Below, in pieces: positions 1 to 5,675 of a DNA stretch of 20,425 nucleotides. Positions within the stretch are counted from its first letter, which is position 1; the number at the start of each line of letters is the position of its first letter. The notes beneath the pieces are model-generated. The model was not told the DNA's origin. It made no database searches and was given only the letters and a program-made list of their open reading frames with translations. Source of the DNA: an uncultured Ruminococcus sp. (GTDB lineage: Bacteria; Bacillota; Clostridia; Oscillospirales; Ruminococcaceae); the NCBI GenBank assembly GCA_947175005.1, contig CAMWLD010000003.1, positions 1-20,425 of the forward strand, read 5' to 3'. A program made the translations under genes and the position numbers.

Positions 1-1
1 G

Positions 2-1321
2 TACAGCAATATAGTGCCCATTTCGGGAAATCAGGATGAGGTCAAAAAGAAAATTTCCGATATAAGAAATAAGACGCAGACTTTCTCGGGTACGGAGATC
101 GCAGGAGCGATAACGAGTGCCGTAAACGAATTCGGCAGCACGGGCGGGTATGACAGGAACTATATTATCCTGCTTACGGACGGTATGCCCTCCAATTATA
201 ACGCAGCCCGCGAAAATGCCGCTGTGGAGGCAGCGAAAAAAGCAGGGATAACCATATTCACCATAGGCCTCGGAAAATATATTGACGCGGGCTACCTTTA
301 CGACATTGCCGAGGAGACCCACGGGCAGTTTTTCCAGGCGTCAAATGCGGACGCTCTTGATAATATCTACGATAAGATAAGCAGCTTTATGAGCTACAAC
401 CAGGTCACCATTGAGGAGGAGACAGGGCGAAAGGGCTATATTGTGGCGGATTCGGGCTTTAACGTGGTAAAGGACGGTCTTGGCTACGCAAACTTCCGCT
501 CCGACTTTGCACCAAACGGGACAGACGTGGGTATCTCGGGACTTATCAGGGCATACTACAGAGGCGAGCTTGCTCCCACGGCAGTCGGATACACCACCTC
601 GGAGGGCAAGGAGATACCCGGCTACGATATAAGCACGGTCGAGGGCTTTACGGACGGCAGAGTTGACCTGAAAAGCGTGGAGATAGACATTCTGAAGGCA
701 TATAATGAGTACAATGCACGCAAGGATAAATGGAACTACCGCAGCATTGAGGGCGGCGTGCTCCATTATACGAGCGAAACAAGAGATTTCCTGGACAGCG
801 TGGGACTGAAGGTGACTACTGCGCCCTGTTCCTTTGAAGTGCCCGAGGAAAGCGGGTTTATACAGTTTATCAGAACCATTACTTTCAATAAAGTACATCC
901 CTTTACCCAGTACGAGTGCGTGCTTATTGACAGCAGCCTGTGCACAGGGGAGGACGAAAAGATAATGGATATGCTGCGCTGGTATAACTCCATTCCCCAG
1001 AACAGCAGCCGCTGCCGTGTTTACGACTTCGGCTATCAGGGAGACGACGCCTTTGACGCACTTTTCTCCGAGCTTTCCACGGGAAGTCCTGCGGTCATAA
1101 CCTACGGCGGTTCGGCGATGAATGCGGTAAGGATAATCCGTGACGCTAACGAGCCGGATAAATATGTGCTTGACGCATATGACAGCAACTCTCCCGACAG
1201 AAGCACACGCATAAATATCACACGCAGCCCCATTTACAATGAGGACGGCACAACATCATTCCAGTACACAGCTTCGAGAGGAACGGAGGAAGAACCTCTG
1301 CGTATAATAGTAATGAACTGA
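2..1321 (+). CDS. von Willebrand factor A domain protein, 3' part (5' end outside window)
   Basis: The reading frame is open from the first bases, so the true start lies upstream; the GTG at 14 is only an internal codon. The N-terminal visible part is the second half of a VWA domain: a Thr in SGTEIA (about residue 27 counted from base 14) and the strand LLTDGMPS (Asp56), which supply the later metal-site (MIDAS) residues. The DxSxS part would be upstream. Known VWA domains bind ligands or partner proteins through a divalent metal, usually at the surface or in secreted proteins. Residues 130-300 are not recognised. The last 130 residues, with GSPAVITYGGSAMNAV followed by YVLDAYDSNSP, loosely recall the C-terminal half of papain- or C39-like folds, but the usual His position is Ser. 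Neither a transmembrane segment nor a sorting signal appears at the C-terminus. The VWA call is firm; the role and the second domain are unknown. Confidence 0.8.
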   Translation, partial: YSNIVPISGNQDEVKKKISDIRNKTQTFSGTEIAGAITSAVNEFGSTGGYDRNYIILLTDGMPSNYNAARENAAVEAAKKAGITIFTIGLGKYIDAGYLYDIAEETHGQFFQASNADALDNIYDKISSFMSYNQVTIEEETGRKGYIVADSGFNVVKDGLGYANFRSDFAPNGTDVGISGLIRAYYRGELAPTAVGYTTSEGKEIPGYDISTVEGFTDGRVDLKSVEIDILKAYNEYNARKDKWNYRSIEGGVLHYTSETRDFLDSVGLKVTTAPCSFEVPEESGFIQFIRTITFNKVHPFTQYECVLIDSSLCTGEDEKIMDMLRWYNSIPQNSSRCRVYDFGYQGDDAFDALFSELSTGSPAVITYGGSAMNAVRIIRDANEPDKYVLDAYDSNSPDRSTRINITRSPIYNEDGTTSFQYTASRGTEEEPLRIIVMN

Positions 1322-1365
1322 CCCTTTATTTAAGGAAACATTAGATCGCTTAAAACTTTGTTATG

Positions 1366-1429
1366 GAGGCTTTTCCCGCCGCCATGGTCATTTATGACCG
1401 TCATAAATGACCTCGGGGGAAAAGCCTTT
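1366..1429 (+). terminator. Two-tier palindrome, probable terminator of the VWA gene
   Basis: An outer stem pairs GGCTTTTCCC (1368-1377) with GGGAAAAGCC (1417-1426). Inside it a perfect 12-bp stem pairs GGTCATTTATGA (1386-1397) with TCATAAATGACC (1401-1412) around a 3-base loop. It lies 45 bases past the VWA stop codon. The run after the stem is only TTT, so intrinsic termination is likely but not certain. The size is unusual for a simple terminator, and a repeated palindromic element is possible. Confidence 0.5.
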
Positions 1430-1504
1430 AATCGGCATTCGGGATAAATCATTTCGTTTCATACTTTTTTCGTTCTGCCTTAATAAAAAATATACTTTTA
1501 CATA

Positions 1505-1533
1505 TTGAAGAAATTTTAAAGATATGCTATAAT
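1505..1533 (+). promoter_or_regulatory. Sigma-A promoter with extended -10
   Basis: TTGAAG (1505-1510) and TATAAT (1528-1533) are separated by 17 bases, and TGC directly precedes the -10, giving the extended TGnTATAAT form. It points at the broken small gene at 1603 and the HAD gene behind it. Confidence 0.7.
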
Positions 1534-1602
1534 AAACTTATATGCACAGCCTTTGAAGCGCACGGTAAAAAGGTGAAAATATATTTCGGGAAGTGGATAT
1601 GT

Positions 1603-2014
1603 ATGGCAGATTTAAATGGCGACAAGCAGCTGCTGGTTCGGAAATTCGGTCTTGTACATGAGGAAAACGGGTGGTATTCGGAAAAGGAAAATTCTCACAA
1701 GCACTTGATCTTTAAGGACGCTTTTTTTTGAACGGGCGGATATTATCGGGCTGCTGTTTAGGATAAACAAGCTGTGCATGGCAAAGGTGAAGTATTTCCG
1801 AAATAATATTGAGAAATATGAACCGCTGAAATATGATTACAAAAAGGGATTTATTGCTGTGCCCCTGTGGGACGCCGATTTTCTGAAGCATAAATTTTCG
1901 GGATATATCCTTGATTTTCGGTATTTGCAGACTATTACCGTGTATGAGGATTTTGCCCATTTATGCAGGGAATTGGAGGCTTTTGAAGATAACGAGAGTC
2001 ATGGGGACGGGTAA
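1603..2014 (+). pseudogene. Small gene of unknown function interrupted by a frameshift in a T8 run
   Basis: Frame one starts at ATG 1603, six bases after GGGAAGTGG, and reads MADLNGDKQLLVRKFGL through to FKDAFF, then hits TGA at 1729-1731. Directly at the T run (1722-1729) the next frame continues without a stop as ERADIIGLLFRINKLC into the reading frame that contains ATG 1778 (MAKVKYFRNN...) and ends at 2014. Removing one T from the run joins both into a single protein of about 136 residues. An in-frame GTG at 1573 could add ten residues, but it lacks a well-placed binding site. The fused protein is rich in aromatic and charged residues and has no membrane segment or motif I recognise. The downstream part could be translated separately from ATG 1778, but I see no good ribosome binding site there. 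A sequencing error, a true null mutation and transcriptional slippage on T8 remain possible. The next gene begins 38 bases on, so the two may share the promoter at 1505. Confidence 0.6.
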
Positions 2015-2052
2015 TATTATTTCAGATTTACAGAAAAAAGAAAGGTGATAAG

Positions 2053-2691
2053 ATGAAAGCGGAAAGCATTATTTTTGATCTGGACGGCACGCTGTGGGAC
2101 AGTTCGGAAAACGTTGCCAGTTCATGGAACAACACTATTGAGGCAAGCAGGCTGCCGGGGGTGACCGGTGTTAAGCTTAGCGGGGCGGATATAAGGGGAG
2201 TTATGGGGCTGACTATGGATGTGATAGCGGCAAAGTTTTTCCCGAAGCTGTCTCCAGAGGCGCAAATTGAACTTATGGAAAAGTGCTCGGAGAATGAGAA
2301 TGATTTTCTTGCGGGCTGCGGCGGCAGGCTTTACGAGGGGGAGGAGGAGACCTTAAAAGAGCTTGCAAGGTCTCACAGGCTTTTTATTGTAAGCAACTGT
2401 CAGCAAGGATATATTGAGACTTATCTTGAATATTCGGGATTTGAGCATTATTTCACCGATTATCTTTGCTGGGGGGACACGGGGCTGACAAAGGGGGAGA
2501 CAATAGCGGAGCTTATGAAGCGACGGAACATTACAAACGCTGCGTATGTGGGGGACACGGCTTCGGATATGCAGGCGGCAAGGGCTGCGGGCATTCCCTT
2601 TGTTCATGCGCTTTACGGCTTCGGGCACATTGAGGGGGATATTGTAAGAGCGGAAAAAATTTCCGATCTGGTGGGCATATTTAATGAATAA
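2053..2691 (+). CDS. HAD-superfamily hydrolase, phosphoglycolate phosphatase-like
   Basis: This 212-residue protein has all four HAD motifs: DLDGT with nucleophile Asp9 and acid/base Asp11, Ser114 in IVSNC, Lys147 in GLTKGET, and GDTASD (Asp168, Asp172). The helical cap between residues 15 and 85 fits the C1 type of the Gph/beta-phosphoglucomutase group, cytosolic phosphatases that remove phosphate from small metabolites such as 2-phosphoglycolate, sugar phosphates or nucleotides. The substrate cannot be read from the sequence. The start is set by AAAGGTG shortly before ATG 2053. It follows the broken small gene by 38 bases, so it probably shares the promoter at 1505. The superfamily is certain; the phosphoglycolate label is only a family resemblance. 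Confidence 0.88.
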   Translation: MKAESIIFDLDGTLWDSSENVASSWNNTIEASRLPGVTGVKLSGADIRGVMGLTMDVIAAKFFPKLSPEAQIELMEKCSENENDFLAGCGGRLYEGEEETLKELARSHRLFIVSNCQQGYIETYLEYSGFEHYFTDYLCWGDTGLTKGETIAELMKRRNITNAAYVGDTASDMQAARAAGIPFVHALYGFGHIEGDIVRAEKISDLVGIFNE

Positions 2692-2700
2692 TTGTTTAGG

Positions 2701-2739
2701 CTCGCCGTATTTTTTAGCGGCGGCATAAATTTCGGCGAG
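2701..2739 (+). terminator. Weak hairpin after the HAD gene
   Basis: CTCGCCG (2701-2707) pairs with CGGCGAG (2733-2739) over a long 25-base loop that itself contains GCGGCGGC and can form alternative pairs with the first arm. There is no run of T after it (GGGATTTTA), so its role as a terminator is uncertain. Confidence 0.25.
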
Positions 2740-2767
2740 GGGATTTTACGGAATGAGAGCGAGAATG

Positions 2768-2795
2768 TCTTGCCTCTTGCTTCCTGCCTCTTGCC
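2768..2795 (+). repeat. Heptad repeat array, forward orientation (4 units)
   Basis: Four heptamers lie in tandem: TCTTGCC, TCTTGCT, TCCTGCC, TCTTGCC. The array ends ten bases before the AGGAG ribosome binding site (2805-2809) of the deaminase gene. The same heptad family recurs at 3319, 5628, 10990 and 14983-15041. Confidence 0.75.
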
Positions 2796-2818
2796 GATGA
2801 TAGTAGGAGTAAAGTATT

Positions 2819-3316
2819 ATGAATATATCTAGCAGAAGAGATAAGATCAATTACTATCTGGACATTGCGGACACGGTGCTGGAGAGAAGCACTTGCCTGC
2901 GGAGAAAGTTCGGGGCGATAATCGTTAAGAATGATGAGATAGTTTCCACGGGGTATGTGGGTGCGCCAAGGGGACGGAAAAACTGCACCGATCTGGGAGT
3001 GTGCACCCGTGAGAGGCTGGGCATTCCCAAGGGGCAGAGATATGAGCTGTGCAGAAGCGTTCATGCGGAGGCTAATGCGATCATTTCCGTATCACGGAAC
3101 AAGGCTATCGGCTCGACCCTTTATCTTGCCTGCCGCGACGGAAAGACGGGGGAGATAGACGGAAATGTTGAGCCCTGCGCTATGTGCAAGAGGCTTATTA
3201 TTAATGCGGGGATAACCACGGTAATTATCCGCAGCTCCGCCGACAGCTACAGGACGGTGAATGTGCACAGCTGGATAGAGGACGACGACTCGCTGGAGGG
3301 GTCGGAGGGGTATTGA
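2819..3316 (+). CDS. dCMP/cytidine deaminase-family zinc enzyme
   Basis: The 165 residues fit the deoxycytidylate deaminase (ComEB-like) family. The zinc site is complete: HAEAN with His82 and catalytic Glu84, and PCAMC with Cys120 and Cys123. The insert with Cys56, Cys62 and Cys78 before HAEAN resembles the segment that binds a second metal in phage-type dCMP deaminases. Family members convert dCMP to dUMP in the cytosol, feeding thymidylate synthesis, though some act on other cytosine compounds. AGGAG (2805-2809) nine bases before ATG 2819 sets the start. The acidic tail (EDDDSLEGSEGY) is dispensable-looking. The gene stands alone between two heptad arrays of opposite orientation, and I see no clear promoter of its own. 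Confidence 0.87.
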   Translation: MNISSRRDKINYYLDIADTVLERSTCLRRKFGAIIVKNDEIVSTGYVGAPRGRKNCTDLGVCTRERLGIPKGQRYELCRSVHAEANAIISVSRNKAIGSTLYLACRDGKTGEIDGNVEPCAMCKRLIINAGITTVIIRSSADSYRTVNVHSWIEDDDSLEGSEGY

Positions 3317-3318
3317 CC

Positions 3319-3351
3319 GGAGGCAAGAGGATCAGAGGCAGGAGGCAAGAA
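3319..3351 (-). repeat. Heptad repeat array, reverse orientation
   Basis: Directly after the deaminase stop the plus strand reads GGAGGCAAGAGG, ATCA, then GAGGCAGGAGGCAAGAAG. This is the complement of the YCTTGCY heptads found upstream of the same gene, interrupted by one irregular unit. It could base-pair with forward copies. Confidence 0.65.
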
Positions 3352-3425
3352 GTAAATGCTATCTTAAAAAGCGGCAGAGAAGTAAAGAGCCAAGCCGCTG
3401 AAATGCATTTTGAAGGAAAGATGAT

Positions 3426-3465
3426 AAAACGGCGGCTCGGTTTATTTTGGCAGCCGGGGCATTTT
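3426..3465. terminator. Possible bidirectional terminator between the convergent genes
   Basis: CGGCT (3433-3437) pairs with AGCCG (3452-3456), flanked by AAAA on the left and ATTTT on the right, so either strand gives a hairpin followed by T residues. It lies just beyond the 3' end of the minus-strand gene. The stem is short, so this is weak. Confidence 0.3.
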
Positions 3466-3470
3466 AAAGA

Positions 3471-3662
3471 TCATTTGCGGATCGTTTCGACTGCACGTTT
3501 GCCAAAGGTTATCTCACCGTGTTCTTTCTCAAATTCGTTTATGCAATTTCTGACCAATATAATGATCTGACCGTTGGCAGAGCGTGCTTCATAATCTGCT
3601 GCGTAATGCAGCTTATCAAGCATTTCTTTGTCAATGCGTATAGACAAGCTTTTTACGGACAT
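3471..3662 (-). CDS. Small ribbon-helix-helix (Arc-type) DNA-binding protein
   Basis: This is the only convincing minus-strand gene. The 63-residue product starts SVKSLSIRIDKEMLDKLHYAADYEARSANGQI and continues with IILVRNCINEFEKEHG. A short basic beta strand followed by two amphipathic helices is the layout of Arc/MetJ-type ribbon-helix-helix repressors, which dimerise and insert the strand into the major groove. On its strand AGGAG lies eight bases before the ATG, and a near-consensus sigma-A promoter lies 100 bases upstream (3762-3790). Such proteins are often antitoxins or plasmid copy-control repressors, but no toxin gene is adjacent. The repeat at 3773 sits inside its own promoter, which suggests self-repression. 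The overlapping plus-strand frame 3313-3570 was not taken as a gene. Confidence 0.75.
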   Translation of the reverse strand: MSVKSLSIRIDKEMLDKLHYAADYEARSANGQIIILVRNCINEFEKEHGEITFGKRAVETIRK

Positions 3663-3761
3663 ATTATCACTCCTGTTATTTTTTTATGAGTATAGCCGTT
3701 TATCACTTTTTTCGGTTTGACTTTGCAGGTGGTGTGGTTATCTTTGAATTATTTTGTATTA

Positions 3762-3790
3762 ATTATATCATAGTTAAGGTTATTTGTCAA
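3762..3790 (-). promoter_or_regulatory. Sigma-A promoter of the minus-strand ribbon-helix-helix gene
   Basis: On the minus strand TTGACA (complement of 3785-3790) and TATAAT (complement of 3762-3767) are both perfect consensus hexamers with exactly 17 bases between them. This is the strongest promoter in the window. Confidence 0.85.
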
Positions 3791-3848
3791 TAGTGTTTAC
3801 ATAAAAATGCAGTTAAATAGTACACAAATATATAATGGTTAAGGTTAT
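3773..3848. promoter_or_regulatory. Repeated GTTAAGGTTAT motif, candidate operators of the divergent pair
   Basis: The 11-mer GTTAAGGTTAT occurs at 3773-3783 and again at 3838-3848 in the same orientation. The first copy fills the spacer of the minus-strand promoter. The second begins two bases after a TATAAT (3831-3836) that is the best -10 for the plus-strand gene, although no good -35 pairs with it. Two binding sites, one for each divergent promoter, fit control by one or both small DNA-binding proteins encoded on either side. No binding has been shown; this is inference. Confidence 0.5.
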
Positions 3849-3884
3849 ACATATTGTACAACAGTAACAAAGGAGTTATTTGAA

Positions 3885-4100
3885 ATGGCGGTAACTAAAG
3901 CTCACATTAAAGCAAGTAAAAAATATAATGCTAAAACATACAAGGCTTTTACGGTCAATGCCAAAATAGCAGAATATGAAAAAATAGCCGAATACTGCAA
4001 TAAAATGGGCATAAGCAAGGCACAGCTGCTGTTAAAATCTGCGGAATATGTAATTGATAACAATATTGATATTTTGAATATAAATGCAGAAGCGAAGTAA
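3885..4100 (+). CDS. Small basic protein, probably ribbon-helix-helix
   Basis: The 71-residue product has a Lys-rich N-terminus (MAVTKAHIKASKKYNAKTYK), then AFTVNAKIAEYEKIAEYCNKMG and SKAQLLLKSAEYVIDNN. The strand-helix-turn-helix pattern matches ribbon-helix-helix proteins seen on plasmids, integrative elements and in antitoxins of Clostridia. AGGAG (3871-3875) with a nine-base gap supports ATG 3885. It is transcribed away from the other ribbon-helix-helix gene, and the two share a 222-base AT-rich intergenic stretch with a repeated motif. Its codon use is clearly more AT-rich than that of the flanking deaminase or hflX, a sign of separate origin. No partner toxin follows, because the next gene is an HD hydrolase with its own promoter. 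The function is inferred from fold resemblance only. Confidence 0.68.
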   Translation: MAVTKAHIKASKKYNAKTYKAFTVNAKIAEYEKIAEYCNKMGISKAQLLLKSAEYVIDNNIDILNINAEAK

Positions 4101-4138
4101 GAAATGAACTTACAGTTACCTGACTGAATTAGATTTAG

Positions 4139-4278
4139 CGGGGAAAAATTTGAAATAATAGGGACTTATTCAAATATTAAAATTATATTAAATTTTGCGC
4201 AATGCTATTGACTTCTTTATGAAAATGTGGTATGATAATATCAGCGGTATAATAAAAAATTCAACGAGGGAACGAGGG
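4139..4278 (+). repeat. Duplicated promoter/leader module, copy A
   Basis: This stretch matches 5452-5590 over its whole length, with roughly four in five bases the same by eye and an identical core around GCGCAATGCTATTGACTT. It holds a sigma-A promoter and ends in two AACGAGGG octads (4263-4278), eight bases before the HD gene start. The copies are direct repeats bracketing the HD and GNAT genes. Confidence 0.75.
4208..4236 (+). promoter_or_regulatory. Sigma-A promoter of the HD hydrolase/GNAT pair
   Basis: TTGACT (4208-4213) and TATGAT (4231-4236) have a 17-base spacer, each one mismatch from consensus. The same hexamers and spacing recur in copy B before hflX. Confidence 0.75.
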
Positions 4279-4285
4279 GGTTTTT

Positions 4286-4930
4286 ATGGATAAAGGGATA
4301 ATTAACGAAGCTATAGAATTTGTCAGAAATACTTTTAATGATGAATACAGCGGGCATGATTATTTTCATACTTTGAGAGTATACAAAATGGCGGAGAGGA
4401 TCGCAGAGCAGGAAAATGCAGATCTGATGACCGTTCGGTTGGCTGCGCTGCTGCATGATGTTGACGACATAAAGCTGTCGCCGGATACATATGCAAATAA
4501 GGACAGAGCGGTGGGCTTTTTGAGAGGGCACGGCGTATCGGAAGAAATGATAAAAACAATTTGCGATATTATCGGTGAGGTGTCTTTCAGAGGGACGGAT
4601 TCCGTTACGCCCGAAACGATCGAGGGCAAGTGCGTGCAGGACGCCGACAGGTTGGACGCTATGGGAGCTGTCGGTATTGCCAGGACCTTTGCATACGGCG
4701 GAAGCCATGGACGGGTAATTCATGACCCGGAGGTCAAACCGACCGCAAACATGAATGCGGAGAAGTATCAAGGGCATATTTCCACGTCGGTCAACCATTT
4801 TTATGAAAAGCTGTTTCTGCTGGGGGACATGATGAATACGGACACGGCAAAAAAGATCGCCGAACAAAGAGAAGATTATATGAGAAATTTCATTTCGGAA
4901 TTTTTGGATGAATGGGACGGGGTACGGTAA
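4286..4930 (+). CDS. HD-domain phosphohydrolase (YedJ/YpgQ-like)
   Basis: This 214-residue protein has the HD metal site: His28 in GHDYFH, His57-Asp58 in LLHDVDD, and the later Asp in VQDADRLDAMGAVGIARTF, a signature of the YedJ/YpgQ subgroup. YpgQ of Bacillus subtilis is reported as a metal-dependent nucleotide pyrophosphohydrolase, so hydrolysis of (d)NTPs or related phosphates in the cytosol is the likely job. The substrate is not proven by sequence. GAGGGGG a few bases before ATG 4286 serves as the binding site and is formed by the end of the AACGAGGG octads. The GNAT gene starts 21 bases after its stop, so the two are one transcript from the promoter at 4208. Confidence 0.85.
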   Translation: MDKGIINEAIEFVRNTFNDEYSGHDYFHTLRVYKMAERIAEQENADLMTVRLAALLHDVDDIKLSPDTYANKDRAVGFLRGHGVSEEMIKTICDIIGEVSFRGTDSVTPETIEGKCVQDADRLDAMGAVGIARTFAYGGSHGRVIHDPEVKPTANMNAEKYQGHISTSVNHFYEKLFLLGDMMNTDTAKKIAEQREDYMRNFISEFLDEWDGVR

Positions 4931-4951
4931 GTGAATGGAGGATGAACAAAA

Positions 4952-5434
4952 ATGGCGGTTCGGTTTATTTTGGCAGATGAGAATGGGGCAGGGATAATAT
5001 CCGGGCTTCGTCACGAGATATGGGATACGACCTATCGGGGCATATATTCCGATGAGAGAATCGACAATTACGATCATGAAGAACACAGGCAGCGTGATCT
5101 GAAGCGTATCAGAGACGGTTCTTATCATGTATATCTGATCTTTGACGGTGATGAACCGATCGGTTATTTTTATTTTATGACCGGGGAGAATGTTTATATC
5201 CAATCGCTTTATATCAAGCGGGAATATCAGCGTAAAGGGATTGGAAAGCAGGCGTTTGAACTGATAAGAGAGTTTTGCAGGGCGCACGGGTTTGATAAAT
5301 TTACCTGCAACTGCAATTCGCACAATTTTTCGGCACAGGATTTTTACCGTTCTATGGGTGGTACTGTTATCAAGCGAAATGAGGGTAACGTTGACAAATA
5401 TGACGATCAGATCACATTTGAATTTTGTGTATGA
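4952..5434 (+). CDS. GNAT-family N-acetyltransferase
   Basis: This 160-residue single-domain GNAT protein carries motif A in SLYIKREYQRKGIGKQAF, with the acetyl-CoA pyrophosphate loop Q94-R-K-G-I-G99. It is followed by the motif B region with Asn125 and the FYRSMG segment (131-136), typical of acyl-CoA binding. Enzymes of this family move an acetyl group from acetyl-CoA to an amine on a small molecule or protein; the acceptor cannot be told. The N-terminal HEIWDTTYRGIYSDE resembles GNATs annotated around amino-acid or antibiotic modification. GGAGG (4937-4941) with a ten-base gap fixes the start. It is the second gene after the HD hydrolase. Together they form a cassette bracketed by the two promoter-module copies. 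Confidence 0.87.
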   Translation: MAVRFILADENGAGIISGLRHEIWDTTYRGIYSDERIDNYDHEEHRQRDLKRIRDGSYHVYLIFDGDEPIGYFYFMTGENVYIQSLYIKREYQRKGIGKQAFELIREFCRAHGFDKFTCNCNSHNFSAQDFYRSMGGTVIKRNEGNVDKYDDQITFEFCV

Positions 5435-5451
5435 GGAAATGGGTCATTATG

Positions 5452-5606
5452 CGGAAAATTTGAAATGACAGGGACGGTTGCAAAAATTAAAATTAGATTA
5501 AAATTTGCGCAATGCTATTGACTTTTTGAAGAAAATGTGATATAATATTATCGGCGGTAAAAATTTAACGAGGGAACAAGGGAACAAGTGCACGAGGGAA
5601 CAAGTG
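5452..5606 (+). repeat. Duplicated promoter/leader module, copy B, with octad array
   Basis: This is the second copy of the module at 4139. After the promoter it extends into five degenerate octads: AACGAGGG, AACAAGGG, AACAAGTG, CACGAGGG, AACAAGTG (5567-5606). Copy A has only two octads, so the array length differs between copies. Confidence 0.75.
5518..5546 (+). promoter_or_regulatory. Sigma-A promoter of the hflX operon
   Basis: TTGACT (5518-5523) and a perfect TATAAT (5541-5546) are separated by 17 bases. It lies about 130 bases before hflX, leaving a leader of about 120 bases filled by the octad array and the heptad array. Confidence 0.8.
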
Positions 5607-5627
5607 CAGGAGCAGGAAATTCTGACA

Positions 5628-5662
5628 TCTTGCTTCTTGCCTCTGACCCCTTGCCTCTAACA
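5628..5662 (+). repeat. Heptad repeat array upstream of hflX (5 degenerate units)
   Basis: The units are TCTTGCT, TCTTGCC, TCTGACC, CCTTGCC and TCTAACA. They run up to the GAAGGAG ribosome binding site of hflX, the same position relative to the gene as in the array at 2768. Confidence 0.7.
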
Positions 5663-5675
5663 GAAGGAGCACAGA

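Noticed and set aside
3313..3570. Plus-strand frame of 85 codons after the deaminase gene
   Set aside because: Its start overlaps the deaminase stop and its first part translates the reverse heptad array, while the rest is antisense to the ribbon-helix-helix gene, which has a good binding site and promoter.
4241..5323. Minus-strand open frame of 360 codons opposite the HD and GNAT genes
   Set aside because: It is antisense to two well-supported genes and shows no ribosome binding site or motif.
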